From: Afipia clevelandensis ATCC 49720
GTDB taxonomy: Bacteria; Pseudomonadota; Alphaproteobacteria; Rhizobiales; Xanthobacteraceae
Length of the DNA: 64,000 nucleotides
Direction of reading: 5' to 3'
NCBI RefSeq assembly: GCF_000336555.1
Contig: NZ_KB375281.1
Location: 4,146,155 to 4,210,154, forward strand
This document shows positions 33,183-42,310 of the stretch, one piece after another. Position numbers and translations under genes: made by a program. How positions within the stretch are numbered: the stretch's first letter is position 1; each line of letters begins with the position of its first letter. Under the pieces are notes generated by a model. It saw only the letters and a program-made list of their open reading frames with translations, ran no database searches and was not told the origin of the DNA.

Positions 33183-35525
33183 ATGATTTCCCGTTTTCCG
33201 TGGCCCATGCAATCAAGACGGAAGAAGCCGGGCTGGATTGCCCGGGAGTATCCGGCTTGGCGGAGGCTGGCCTCGACGTTTCTTCTTGCCGCGTTCGCCG
33301 CTGTACTTTTTCAAGCCGTCATCATCCGAAATGCCGCGGCGGTCACCTATGAACTCGGTCCTGTCGCGGATCACTTGCTCGACCTGACCGGACAACTCTC
33401 AGTGGCCGACGTGATAACTCCAGCCATTGCGGCGAGGTTCAAAGCCGCCAATGGCACTCCTGCCAACTATGGGCCGCAGCCAAACAGCGCTGCGGCTCTC
33501 TGGCTAAGGATACCTATTCCGACCCTGACTGGCTCTGACGCGCAGGATTGGGTCATGTCCGTTGTAGAGACGCGGATTCGGCGGGTGGATCTGTTCGTGC
33601 CGTCCGAAGGCAAGAGCTTCATCTGGAGCGGGGAGCAGCATGCCAACCCGTCGGTATCCACGACGCGGTACCCGGCTATCGTGGTGCCGGCAAATATCAT
33701 TTCCGGACGCACGCTTTTCCTGCGTATCGACACAGCATCCTCCATGCGGGCGATGGTCAGGCTGCAAAACGATATGGATTTTTCAGTCTCCTATGGAACG
33801 CAGAGTTTCCTGTTCGGCGTGGCGTCGGGGCTTCTCGGCATTCTTGCGCTCTATCTCTTCGCCAACGGGATCGCGACGTCAGACCGCACGACGTTGATTT
33901 TGTCGGCCTTCACGCTGACCTATCTCGTTTATATCCTGACCCATCAGGCATTTCTGGAATCGCATCTGATGCCTGGCGCCTTAGGCGTATCGCGCGTTCT
34001 TTCGATATTCTCCAGCACGCTGCTGTTTGCGTGGTGGCTATTCTTCACAGACAGCTATCTGAGGGTCGAGAGCCATCGCCCGGTGCTGTCGCGGATCGCC
34101 AGAGGTGTCGCGTTTTTTTGTCTCCTGTTTGCGATCTCAACTGCGATTGCGGTGCTATTCGAGTGGCGGTTCCTCAGACGGTTTACGTCCATCGTCGGTA
34201 TCGGTTCATTGCTATTTGGAATCGGGATCGCCGCTGCGATGTTCAAACTCGAGCGCAAGCGTACGACCATCTTCCTGCTGTGCTGGGCAGTCGGTCTTGT
34301 CGCCGGGATCATCCGTATGCTGCACGATGTGGTGCCCCCGATTGGCAGCAATGCCTATGCGCTTAACGCCACCTATGTGGCGACATGTTTTTGTTTCGCA
34401 GTTTTCGGAATCATTACGTCAGTTGAAGCGCATCGGCGAGAGCGCGCTTTGAGGGCTTCCGTCGAAGCAACAACCGACCGTCTCAGGGATTTCGCTCACA
34501 GCGCCTCGGACAGCTTCTGGGAAACAGATGATAGCGGATGCGTTACTTTCGCAACCGGACCGGCGGCTGACCGTGCCGGCATCCGTCCGGGGCGTTCTTT
34601 TCTTGAGATCGTGCAAGCGGGACAGCCGGATGCACATCTTAAGCCGGATGGTTCCTCCAGTGTCGCGAGCGGAGCGCCGCTGCGCCACATTCTCCACCTG
34701 ACTGGACAGCACGGCGGTCCTGGCAGTTACATCGACCTGCGCGGTTCAGCGCGCTTTACGTCCGATGGAGCCCTGTTGGGATACAGGGGCATCGCGACGG
34801 ACGTCACGCGGGACATTCTCGACCAGCGGCGGCAGACCCAGCAGCAAAAACTCGCGGCCATGGGCCAGCTCGCCGGAGGCGTTGCGCACGAAATCAACAA
34901 TCTGCTCCATCCCATCATCAATCTGTCCCGCCGCGTGGCCGAACAGACAGAGCAGGACGATGAAAAGCGCCGCTGGCTTGATGTGGTTGTGGACTCGGGA
35001 AAGCGCGCGGCCGAAATCGTGAGAGCGTTGCTGAACAATGTGCGGCCGGCGTCCGAGACAGCGGCAACGGCGCCGCTGTTCGAGAGCGTCACACGCGCGC
35101 TTGATTCCGTTCGGAATGTTTTGCCGCGCGGGATTCGGCTGGATCTGACGGGCGATGGAACGCCTGGCCCTGTATTGCCCGTGCATGAGGTTTTTCAGGT
35201 TGTCGTCAATCTGGTTGCGAACGCGGTTCACGCCTCGCAAGGGGGCGGGAGGGTCAGTCTGGATGTGCGGGCCAGCCGATACGAAGGATTGAACGCCACG
35301 GTACTCACCGTCACCGACGAGGGAGAGGGCATGGACGCGGAAACGCTGCAACAGGCGCTCGATCCGTTCTTTACCACCAGGAAAGCCAACGAAGGCACCG
35401 GCCTTGGCCTCTATGTGGTTTACGGGCTGGTTCAGAGCTGGAATGCGGTGCTTGATATCCAATCGGAACCCCGGCAGGGAACGAGGGTGACGATTACCTT
35501 TCGCTCGGGGGAGGGGCAGACGTGA
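33183..35525 (+). CDS. Sensor histidine kinase with 7TMR-DISM receptor, PAS-like and kinase domains
   Basis: About 780 residues. After a signal anchor (about 25-50), a periplasmic 7TMR-DISMED2-like domain (about 55-215) is followed by seven predicted membrane helices (about 235-425), a PAS-like region (about 455-560), a dimerisation domain with the phospho-His in GGVAHEINNLL, and an ATPase domain with NLVANAVHAS, TDEGEGMD and GTGLGLYVVYG. HEINN-type kinases often act through separate receivers, and the next gene is one, overlapping by four bases. DISM receptors sense small extracellular ligands. ATG 33183 or 33207 may be the start. Confidence 0.88.
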   Translation: MISRFPWPMQSRRKKPGWIAREYPAWRRLASTFLLAAFAAVLFQAVIIRNAAAVTYELGPVADHLLDLTGQLSVADVITPAIAARFKAANGTPANYGPQPNSAAALWLRIPIPTLTGSDAQDWVMSVVETRIRRVDLFVPSEGKSFIWSGEQHANPSVSTTRYPAIVVPANIISGRTLFLRIDTASSMRAMVRLQNDMDFSVSYGTQSFLFGVASGLLGILALYLFANGIATSDRTTLILSAFTLTYLVYILTHQAFLESHLMPGALGVSRVLSIFSSTLLFAWWLFFTDSYLRVESHRPVLSRIARGVAFFCLLFAISTAIAVLFEWRFLRRFTSIVGIGSLLFGIGIAAAMFKLERKRTTIFLLCWAVGLVAGIIRMLHDVVPPIGSNAYALNATYVATCFCFAVFGIITSVEAHRRERALRASVEATTDRLRDFAHSASDSFWETDDSGCVTFATGPAADRAGIRPGRSFLEIVQAGQPDAHLKPDGSSSVASGAPLRHILHLTGQHGGPGSYIDLRGSARFTSDGALLGYRGIATDVTRDILDQRRQTQQQKLAAMGQLAGGVAHEINNLLHPIINLSRRVAEQTEQDDEKRRWLDVVVDSGKRAAEIVRALLNNVRPASETAATAPLFESVTRALDSVRNVLPRGIRLDLTGDGTPGPVLPVHEVFQVVVNLVANAVHASQGGGRVSLDVRASRYEGLNATVLTVTDEGEGMDAETLQQALDPFFTTRKANEGTGLGLYVVYGLVQSWNAVLDIQSEPRQGTRVTITFRSGEGQT

Positions 35526-35899
35526 AAAGTGGACCACTGAGTATTCTTGTTGTCGACGATGTTCCTGCCATGCGGGAGTCCATCGGTGCCGCGTTGAGTG
35601 CGGCCGGGCATCGGCCCTCCTATGCCGAGAATGGCAAGGAGGCGCTTGAGCGCATCATTGCCGGCTCATTCGATGCGGTCGTCACCGATCTTTGGATGCC
35701 TGAAATGGACGGACTCGGTCTTATCAAGCGGATAAGGCAGGAGCAGATGTCGCTCCGGGTCTTTGCAATTACCGGCGGCGGGCCTCGCCTGACATTGGAG
35801 GCTGCGACGTCGATTGCCGAAATCTGGGGAGCCGAAAAGGTTTTTCTAAAGCCCTTCGATGAGTCGCTTCTAGTCGAGGCTTTGATGGAGGTGAGCTGA
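35522..35899 (+). CDS. Single-domain response regulator (receiver only)
   Basis: 125 residues forming one receiver domain: acidic pair Asp12-Asp13 (VVDD), phospho-acceptor Asp56 (VVTDLWMP), the switch Thr in FAITGGG and Lys in VFLKPFD. No output domain is present, so it signals by protein contact or as a phosphate shuttle. GTG start at 35522 overlaps the kinase stop, which fixes it as the partner. Confidence 0.9.
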   Translation: MKSGPLSILVVDDVPAMRESIGAALSAAGHRPSYAENGKEALERIIAGSFDAVVTDLWMPEMDGLGLIKRIRQEQMSLRVFAITGGGPRLTLEAATSIAEIWGAEKVFLKPFDESLLVEALMEVS

Positions 35900-35905
35900 G
35901 GTCCG

Positions 35906-36370
35906 TTATTCGGCCGCCTGTGTCGGCTCATGCTTTTGCGCCTGAACAGCAGCGATGATGGCTTCACATGCCATCGCCAGACTTTCAGCCTGTTCCGGTG
36001 GCATTGCTTCGATTGCCCGCACAACCACAAGCAATGGGTCTGCCTTGAGCAGAGCGCGGCCCATGCTTGTCAGTTCCACGATCTCCGAGCGCCCGCGTCC
36101 GGCGGACCCGGCTTTACGCAGCAAACCCTTTTCGATCAGGGTTCGCACCGAACGAGAAACCGGCCCGAACGCCAGCCCCTGAAAGCGAGCCAGTCCCATC
36201 GCGGTGTTATACGGCGCGGCGGCGTCACGAAAGTAGCGAAGCGCCGTCCATTGTGCCGGAAAAAGACCACCATCGTGACCGATCGAGTGCATTGCACGGG
36301 CGACTTGATCGAGCAAACGCGCAACAGGGGCTGATGCTGGCCGCTTCAGCTTCGCAGGTGCCATTGCCAT
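35906..36370 (-). CDS. MarR-family transcriptional regulator of the cassette
   Basis: 154 residues with a winged helix (FPAQWTALRYFRDAAAPYNTAMGLARFQGLAFGPVSRSVRTLIEKGLL), a wing (KAGSAGRGRSEIVELTSMG) and flanking dimerisation helices. It converges on the receiver gene, six bases away. MarR proteins bind palindromes of the size found at 30960-30978 and 33153-33169, so it is the obvious candidate to bind them; this is inference from location. Its own upstream region (36371-36480) has a TCAAGCAAT/ATTGTTGA near-palindrome rather than the cassette palindrome. Confidence 0.85.
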   Translation of the reverse strand: MAMAPAKLKRPASAPVARLLDQVARAMHSIGHDGGLFPAQWTALRYFRDAAAPYNTAMGLARFQGLAFGPVSRSVRTLIEKGLLRKAGSAGRGRSEIVELTSMGRALLKADPLLVVVRAIEAMPPEQAESLAMACEAIIAAVQAQKHEPTQAAE

Positions 36371-36539
36371 ACCTTGCTACCGAGAAGAGAATCTATTGTG
36401 AGGGAGCAGATGATGCAGGGCCTTGGCAACTCTCGATGGGTCATATCAAGCAATATTGTTGACGTTGCGGATGGTCCTGCCAACACACAATAGCGTGGAC
36501 TTGGCGGGCGGGTGCACTTGTTTCCCCGGCATTCGCTGA

Positions 36540-36875
36540 CATTTTCTCTGCCCTCGAAGTCTCTTAAAAAATGCGAAATTTCCTTTTGAAATCAAAGGGA
36601 GGATTTAATTTGGGAATGTGCTGGCTCGATCTCTTCCAAGGCAGCCAACCAGTGTGGATTTTGGAGAGTATCCTTCCTGCGGTGGAGAAAAGCCCGCAAA
36701 ATGCGGGCTTCTTTAATGTCGAAAAGTCTCTCGGGTGCCCATTTTCGAATTTTCGCGGCGAGAATTCCCAAAAGTCTCTTGGTATCTACTGGAAAATTCC
36801 CGTTTTCCAGACTCTCGCTCCGGAGACCAGAGAATAACTCCACTGCGCGGTAGGGTGTCAGTGTGAATCGCGTCA
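36540..36875. repeat. Noncoding repeat, copy 2 (right border of the cassette)
   Basis: Collinear, same-orientation diverged copy of the 28,385-28,830 element: GCGAAATTTCC, CCAGTGTGGATTTTGGAGAG, an AGCCCGCA/TGCGGGCT hairpin, AATTCCCGTTTTC, GGAGACCAGAGAATAA and CCACTGCGCG appear in the same order. There is no credible gene between 36,371 and 36,967. Confidence 0.62.
36691..36712 (+). terminator. Intrinsic terminator inside repeat copy 2
   Basis: AGCCCGCA (36691-36698) pairs with TGCGGGCT (36702-36709) around an AAA loop, followed by TCTTT. Equivalent in place to the terminator in copy 1. Confidence 0.62.
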
Positions 36876-36967
36876 GAGGCGCAATTTTTTAAGCCCACGC
36901 CTTCAACTGCGGTCTGCTGGTCTACGTTAGCCGAGATTGATCAGCGAGAAGCTCGCGGCTCGCCTCT

Positions 36968-37150
36968 CTAGCTGATGAATCTCTGACAGCTTCGAGCGCT
37001 TCGCCCGCTTCTCCACCGAAGGCCAGCCATCACTCGTATGGTCGCCCCCAGAACCAGCGCGCAAAGAGTCGCCTTCGATATCGTCTCCATCGTTCCATTG
37101 ATCATGGCGTGGACAACACCACCTGCGACGATGACCACCGCGAGGGACAT
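36968..37150 (-). pseudogene. Possible fragment of a membrane protein gene
   Basis: A 60-residue frame with two hydrophobic segments (SLAVVIVAGGVVHAMI and ATLCALVLGATIRVMAGL). It looks like the C-terminal end of a membrane protein, but I cannot name the family and there is no N-terminal part. It lies head-to-head with an ABC permease remnant, so a decayed region is the likeliest reading. Confidence 0.25.
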
Positions 37151-37157
37151 ATGAACG

Positions 37158-37550
37158 ATGCGCTACGTTCGCGGTCCTAGGCCTAATTTCCGGCGGAGTG
37201 CATCAAAAAGCGCGACGGCGAAAATCGCCGACATGGCGATCACCCCCCACGGAGAGAACGGTGTCGGCGATGCGAAGAGTATAGCGTCAATTGTTCCCCG
37301 TCAGCTCGCCTGGGTATTCGCTGCGCTGATGCCGGCGGTGTCCTTCGCGTTGATCGGGGACATCGTCGGCGAGTTCATCGGTGCTGAGCGCGGGCTCGGC
37401 AAGCTCATCGTGGAAGCGGAGACCCGCGCCAATGTAAGCGAGATGATGGTCGCCATCTTCGTGACGATGGTGGTCGGCATGCTGCTTGCCTACATCGTGC
37501 GTTCGCTTCAGTCCTATATCCTGCGATGGCAACAACAGTTTGAAGCCTAG
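37158..37550 (+). pseudogene. C-terminal remnant of an ABC transporter permease (SsuC/TauC-like)
   Basis: Residues about 46-130 match the end of BPD-type permeases for sulfonates, nitrate or thiamin precursors: ...LMPAVSFALIGDIVGEFIGAERGLGKLI, then a last membrane helix and LQSYILRWQ. The first 45 residues show no family resemblance, and the four N-terminal helices and most of the EAA region are gone. No ATPase or binding protein gene accompanies it. Non-functional fragment. Confidence 0.72.
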
Positions 37551-37635
37551 ATGTGAAGTGCGAGAGCGAGCGGACCTACGATCCACAGACTTAATGCAAA
37601 GGAGCAATGTGGGCTTCCGCCGAGGTCTTGTGTAG

Positions 37636-38541
37636 CTAACTTCCGGTGGTTGATCTGTGGCGCAAAGCATCCGCCAAAACGGCGAAGGCTGGTGAGAGCT
37701 GCCTGCGGCTTGGATAATAGAGATGATAACCGGAAAACGGCGGACACCAATCGGAAAGGACGCGTATCAGCCTCCCGTCGGCGACGTCCTCCCGGACATG
37801 GTCTTCAAAGAGGTAGGCCAATCCTGCGCCGCTGCGCGCAGCAGCCAACGCCAATCGGGATCCGTTGAACGCTAGAGGTCCGTCCACACGCACCCGCAGT
37901 TCGCGCCCGTCTTTCTCGAATTCCCAGGCATGAAAGCCGCCGAAGGTTGGCAGGCGAATGTTTATGCAGCGGTGAGCGGTCAGATCCTGCGGGGTCAGTG
38001 GTTTTGGATGTCGGATAAAATAGGATGGTGTGCCGATCACAGCCATCCGCATCTCAGGACCAATGGGCACCGCGATCATGTCCTTGTCGACCTCCTCGCC
38101 GAGCCTCACGCCGGCGTCGAAGCGTTCAGCTACGATGTCCGTGAAGCCGTGATCGATGACGATCTCCACCTTGATGTCTGGATAATCCGGCAGGAGCGTT
38201 TCGACGGCAGGCCAGATGACCGCGACGGCAGCGTGTTCACCAGCCGTGATGCGGACGCTGCCAGCAGGCTTATCCCTGAGTTCGGTCAGCGCCGACAGTG
38301 CGGCATCGATTTCTTCGAAATGGGGCCCCACTGTCTGGAGCAGGCGCTCGCCGGCGTCTGTCAGTGAGACGCTCCTTGTCGTTCGCGTCAAAAGCCGAAC
38401 ACCGAGCCGTTCTTCCATGCCGCGGATCGTATGGCTAAGGGACGACGGTGACAGGCGGAGTTGGGCAGCCGCTTTCGTGAAACTGCGCTCCCGGGCGACA
38501 GCGAGAAATGTGGTCAAGTCGCTAATATTGTCTCGCGCCAT
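37636..38541 (-). CDS. LysR-family transcriptional regulator
   Basis: 301 residues: the N-terminal HTH (LTTFLAVARERSFTKAAAQLRLSPSSLSHTIRGMEERLGVRLLTRTTRSVSLT) and an effector-binding domain ending in a basic tail. It belongs to the CrgA-like group common beside oxidoreductase genes. It is transcribed away from the hydrolase/aldo-keto reductase pair and is their probable regulator. A decayed second copy of its 5' end stands just upstream (38645-38780). Confidence 0.92.
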   Translation of the reverse strand: MARDNISDLTTFLAVARERSFTKAAAQLRLSPSSLSHTIRGMEERLGVRLLTRTTRSVSLTDAGERLLQTVGPHFEEIDAALSALTELRDKPAGSVRITAGEHAAVAVIWPAVETLLPDYPDIKVEIVIDHGFTDIVAERFDAGVRLGEEVDKDMIAVPIGPEMRMAVIGTPSYFIRHPKPLTPQDLTAHRCINIRLPTFGGFHAWEFEKDGRELRVRVDGPLAFNGSRLALAAARSGAGLAYLFEDHVREDVADGRLIRVLSDWCPPFSGYHLYYPSRRQLSPAFAVLADALRHRSTTGS

Positions 38542-38644
38542 TCCTGAATCCCGTTCAGTACCGCATGATAATTATGCACCCTAGTGCTACCAATCCGATT
38601 GCGCCAGATGGTGCTCTAGGAAGAAAACTGGCGTCGCAAAGATT

Positions 38645-38780
38645 GATTCCCGCGAGGTTGGCCTGAGGGATGACGTGAAAGGCGGCTCGGGCAGCCTCTT
38701 TTGCAAAGCTGCGCGCCCGGCGCCCGCGAGAAACCCGGTCATGCCGCGCGGGCCCCATTTATGAATCCTGTTCAAGACTG
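38645..38780 (-). pseudogene. Decayed duplicate of the LysR gene 5' end
   Basis: The DNA here aligns with 38,430-38,575 over about 140 bases: GGCAGCC, CTGCGC, CCCGG, GCGAGAAA, GGTCA, GAATCC, GTTCA and GCATG recur in the same order. Translated on the minus strand it gives pieces such as RSFAKEAARAAFHVIPQA that parallel RSFTKAAAQLRLSPSS of the intact gene, broken by small indels. It is a remnant of a related lysR, not a gene. Confidence 0.62.
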
Positions 38781-38955
38781 CATGCCAATGTTGCAGGCTA
38801 ATCGCGGTGTCCAAGTTGCACTAGATTTGGGCTGAGACGTCGCTACATCGTGGCAAGCCCTTGAGCATCTGCGGATGCATGGAAGTGCATTTCGTTGATG
38901 CGTCTTGGCTGGCGACACGCCGCCGTTCGAACTTCTTCAAACAAGGGAATATGCG

Positions 38956-40059
38956 ATGGCTGATAGAACCTTCGATGCGAAGAGACGCCAGTTCCTTGAA
39001 ACCACTGCGTTTGCGCTGTCTGGTGCTGTCGTGGCCAGCTCGGCGCTGGTGGGCGTCACTTCGGCATCGGCTCAATCCACCGCTGCGAAGGGGCCGGCAG
39101 TGGTCAACTATCCCAATGAGAAAGGCGTGACGATCGAACGCGTCACTTACCCCGCGAGGAACATGGGGACGAACATCGTCGCCAACCTGTTCAAACCCGC
39201 GAACTTCGACAGCAGCAGGAAGTATGCTGCGATCGTGGTGACCCATCCGTTCGGCGCCGTCAAAGAACAGTCGTCCGGCCTTTATGCCCAGCGTCTCGCC
39301 GAGGCGGGCTTTATTGGTCTGGCCTATGATGCGTCCTATCAGGGTGAAAGCGGCGGCGAACCGCGCCTCATGGAGGTGCCAGGGCAACGCGTGGACGACA
39401 TCAGTTGCGCCATCGACTTCCTTGTTCAGCATCCTCAGGTCGATGCGTCGCGGATCGGCTCACTCGGCATTTGCATCGGAGGCAGCTACGCGCTGAACCA
39501 CGCCCAGCACGAACATCGCGTGAGGGCGGTTGCGGCCGTCAGCACGTTCGATATCGGCGAAGGTCGCCGGGAAGGTCTTTCGGGTTCGATTTCTTATGAG
39601 GAGCGGATCAAGCGGCTCAAGGATGCTGGCGAACAGCGCAGCCGGGAGGCACGCGGCGAGCCCGTACGCCTCGTGCCTGTCGTAGCCAATTCGCCGGCCG
39701 ACTTCACGGCGGCGACCCCTGTGATGTACAGGGAAGGCTATGAGTATTACCGCACGGCACGAGGGCAGCATCCAAACTCGGTGAACCGCTATGCGTTCTC
39801 GAGTCTGCCCCAGCAGATGGCGTTCTACCCGTTTGAGATGATCGAGACGATTTCACCTCGGCCCTTGCTGGTTATCGCAGGTTCCAAGGCCGAGACGAAG
39901 TTCTGGAGCGATCGGGTCTACGAGAAGGCCAAGGAGCCGAAGCAACTGTTCGTGGTCGACGGTGCGACACATGTCGATCTCTACGACAAACCACAGTTCG
40001 TTGGACCGGCCGTCTCGAAGCTGGCCGAATTCTTTGGCCAGCATCTGGCGTCGGCCTGA
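38956..40059 (+). CDS. Exported alpha/beta hydrolase with Cys nucleophile (dienelactone-hydrolase-like)
   Basis: 367 residues. An N-terminal export signal (RRQFLETTAFALSGAVVASS, with a twin Arg) is followed by an alpha/beta hydrolase fold. The nucleophile elbow is GICIGG, with Cys where most hydrolases have Ser, as in dienelactone hydrolases; the acid/His pair is probably near VVDGATHVDLYD. ATG 38956 with AAGGGAA upstream is the best start. Similar YcjY/DLH-like hydrolases are often next to LysR and aldo/keto reductase genes, as here. Substrate unknown. Confidence 0.86.
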   Translation: MADRTFDAKRRQFLETTAFALSGAVVASSALVGVTSASAQSTAAKGPAVVNYPNEKGVTIERVTYPARNMGTNIVANLFKPANFDSSRKYAAIVVTHPFGAVKEQSSGLYAQRLAEAGFIGLAYDASYQGESGGEPRLMEVPGQRVDDISCAIDFLVQHPQVDASRIGSLGICIGGSYALNHAQHEHRVRAVAAVSTFDIGEGRREGLSGSISYEERIKRLKDAGEQRSREARGEPVRLVPVVANSPADFTAATPVMYREGYEYYRTARGQHPNSVNRYAFSSLPQQMAFYPFEMIETISPRPLLVIAGSKAETKFWSDRVYEKAKEPKQLFVVDGATHVDLYDKPQFVGPAVSKLAEFFGQHLASA

Positions 40060-40246
40060 CGAGCGTCCTTCGTTGCGATATCCAGGCAGGGAAGGGGCGT
40101 CATGAAAACCCTTTCCGCGCCGGGTGTCCTTTCAGCGGCGGGCTTTCCCACTCCATACCCTTGGCCGTCAGTTAGCTCGTCCCAGCCACAACTTCGGCAA
40201 GTCGAATCTACTTGTGAATGTCAAGCATCACGGCATGCAGAATTGA

Positions 40247-41329
<1,083 letters not shown>

Positions 41330-41633
41330 ACGCTTCAATCGTGTTGACCCGAGGCGCTGTCCTCGAAGGCATGGCCGCCGTGTTCAGTGCTTCGGCTTTG
41401 TGCTCGAATTGCCTTCCGCGGTCAAATAGAGTCCATGAGAGCGCCGCTCCGATGCGTGCGCGGTTCGCGTTCTAAGACCGCTCGACGAGCATCTGTTGCG
41501 AACGACTAACGCCAGCATCGTTTGATCTTGACTGGTTTGACGCTATCGCACCGACAAACCACAGATCGATCACTCCGTCGGTAAAGGGAGGGGTAACACT
41601 TTGCGTCCAATCAGCAAAATGTCCCCTAAAAAA
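41330..41633. other. Gene-less stretch before the tetR operator
   Basis: About 300 bases between the aldo/keto reductase stop and the tetR promoter. No gene, RNA or strong hairpin is apparent. Confidence 0.5.
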
Positions 41634-41654
41634 TTTGTTTGTATAGCAAACAAA
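41634..41654. promoter_or_regulatory. Perfect inverted repeat, probable TetR operator
   Basis: TTTGTTTG (41634-41641) and CAAACAAA (41647-41654) form a perfect 8-bp inverted repeat with a 5-base spacer, ending 19 bases before the tetR ATG. Its position over the promoter indicates autoregulation. Confidence 0.72.
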
Positions 41655-41673
41655 AATATGTTCTAGTCTCGTC

Positions 41674-42291
41674 ATGAAAGTTATGGAACGAGCCGTCAGG
41701 ACGGGATCCCAGAATACAAGAAGGGCAATTCTCCTTACTGCCTCACGTCTGTTCGCGGACCGCGGCTTTGCCGAAGTTTCAGTAAACGAGGTCGCTGCGT
41801 CCGCTGGCGTCTTCCCCAACCAGGTCACTTACTATTTCGGGAGTAAGGATGGCCTCTTCGTCGAGGTCGCCGGACGAATGATCCTGGAGGCGGGCCTCAA
41901 CGCGGAAACGGAAGCGTGCGAAACGGCATCGGTGCGAGAGTACAATCGGGCGCTGGCTACTTCGGTCCTCGGCGCGGGCCTGCCGGCCGTCCTCGCGTTC
42001 ATCGAGGCCATGTTGATCGCAAGAAGGCGTCCCGATCTAGGAGCGCAGATCAAAGGCACGCTCGATCGCCTGCATCAAGAAGGCGCAAGAGCGTCCTCAG
42101 AAATCATTTCCCGGAAGGGCTGGTCGATGAAGACCAGCCCCGAAGTTGCCGCCCGAAACTTCTGGGCGACGATTACGGGCATCGCACTGCAGATGGTAGC
42201 GAATGGCGACACGAACATCGCTGGAGAACTCGACGCGCTGGCGCTCGTCGAGTTGAATCTTAACGACCACGACATCAACAAAAATAGTTAG
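41674..42291 (+). CDS. TetR-family transcriptional regulator
   Basis: 205 residues. The N-terminal HTH is typical (TRRAILLTASRLFADRGFAEVSVNEVAASAGVFPNQVTYYFGSKDGLF). The C-terminal ligand domain follows the TetR_C type (WATITGIALQMVANG). It is 19 bases from the acyl-CoA dehydrogenase gene on the same strand and carries its own operator upstream, so it is likely to control both. Confidence 0.92.
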   Translation: MKVMERAVRTGSQNTRRAILLTASRLFADRGFAEVSVNEVAASAGVFPNQVTYYFGSKDGLFVEVAGRMILEAGLNAETEACETASVREYNRALATSVLGAGLPAVLAFIEAMLIARRRPDLGAQIKGTLDRLHQEGARASSEIISRKGWSMKTSPEVAARNFWATITGIALQMVANGDTNIAGELDALALVELNLNDHDINKNS

Positions 42292-42310
42292 CGAACAAGG
42301 AGACGTCACG

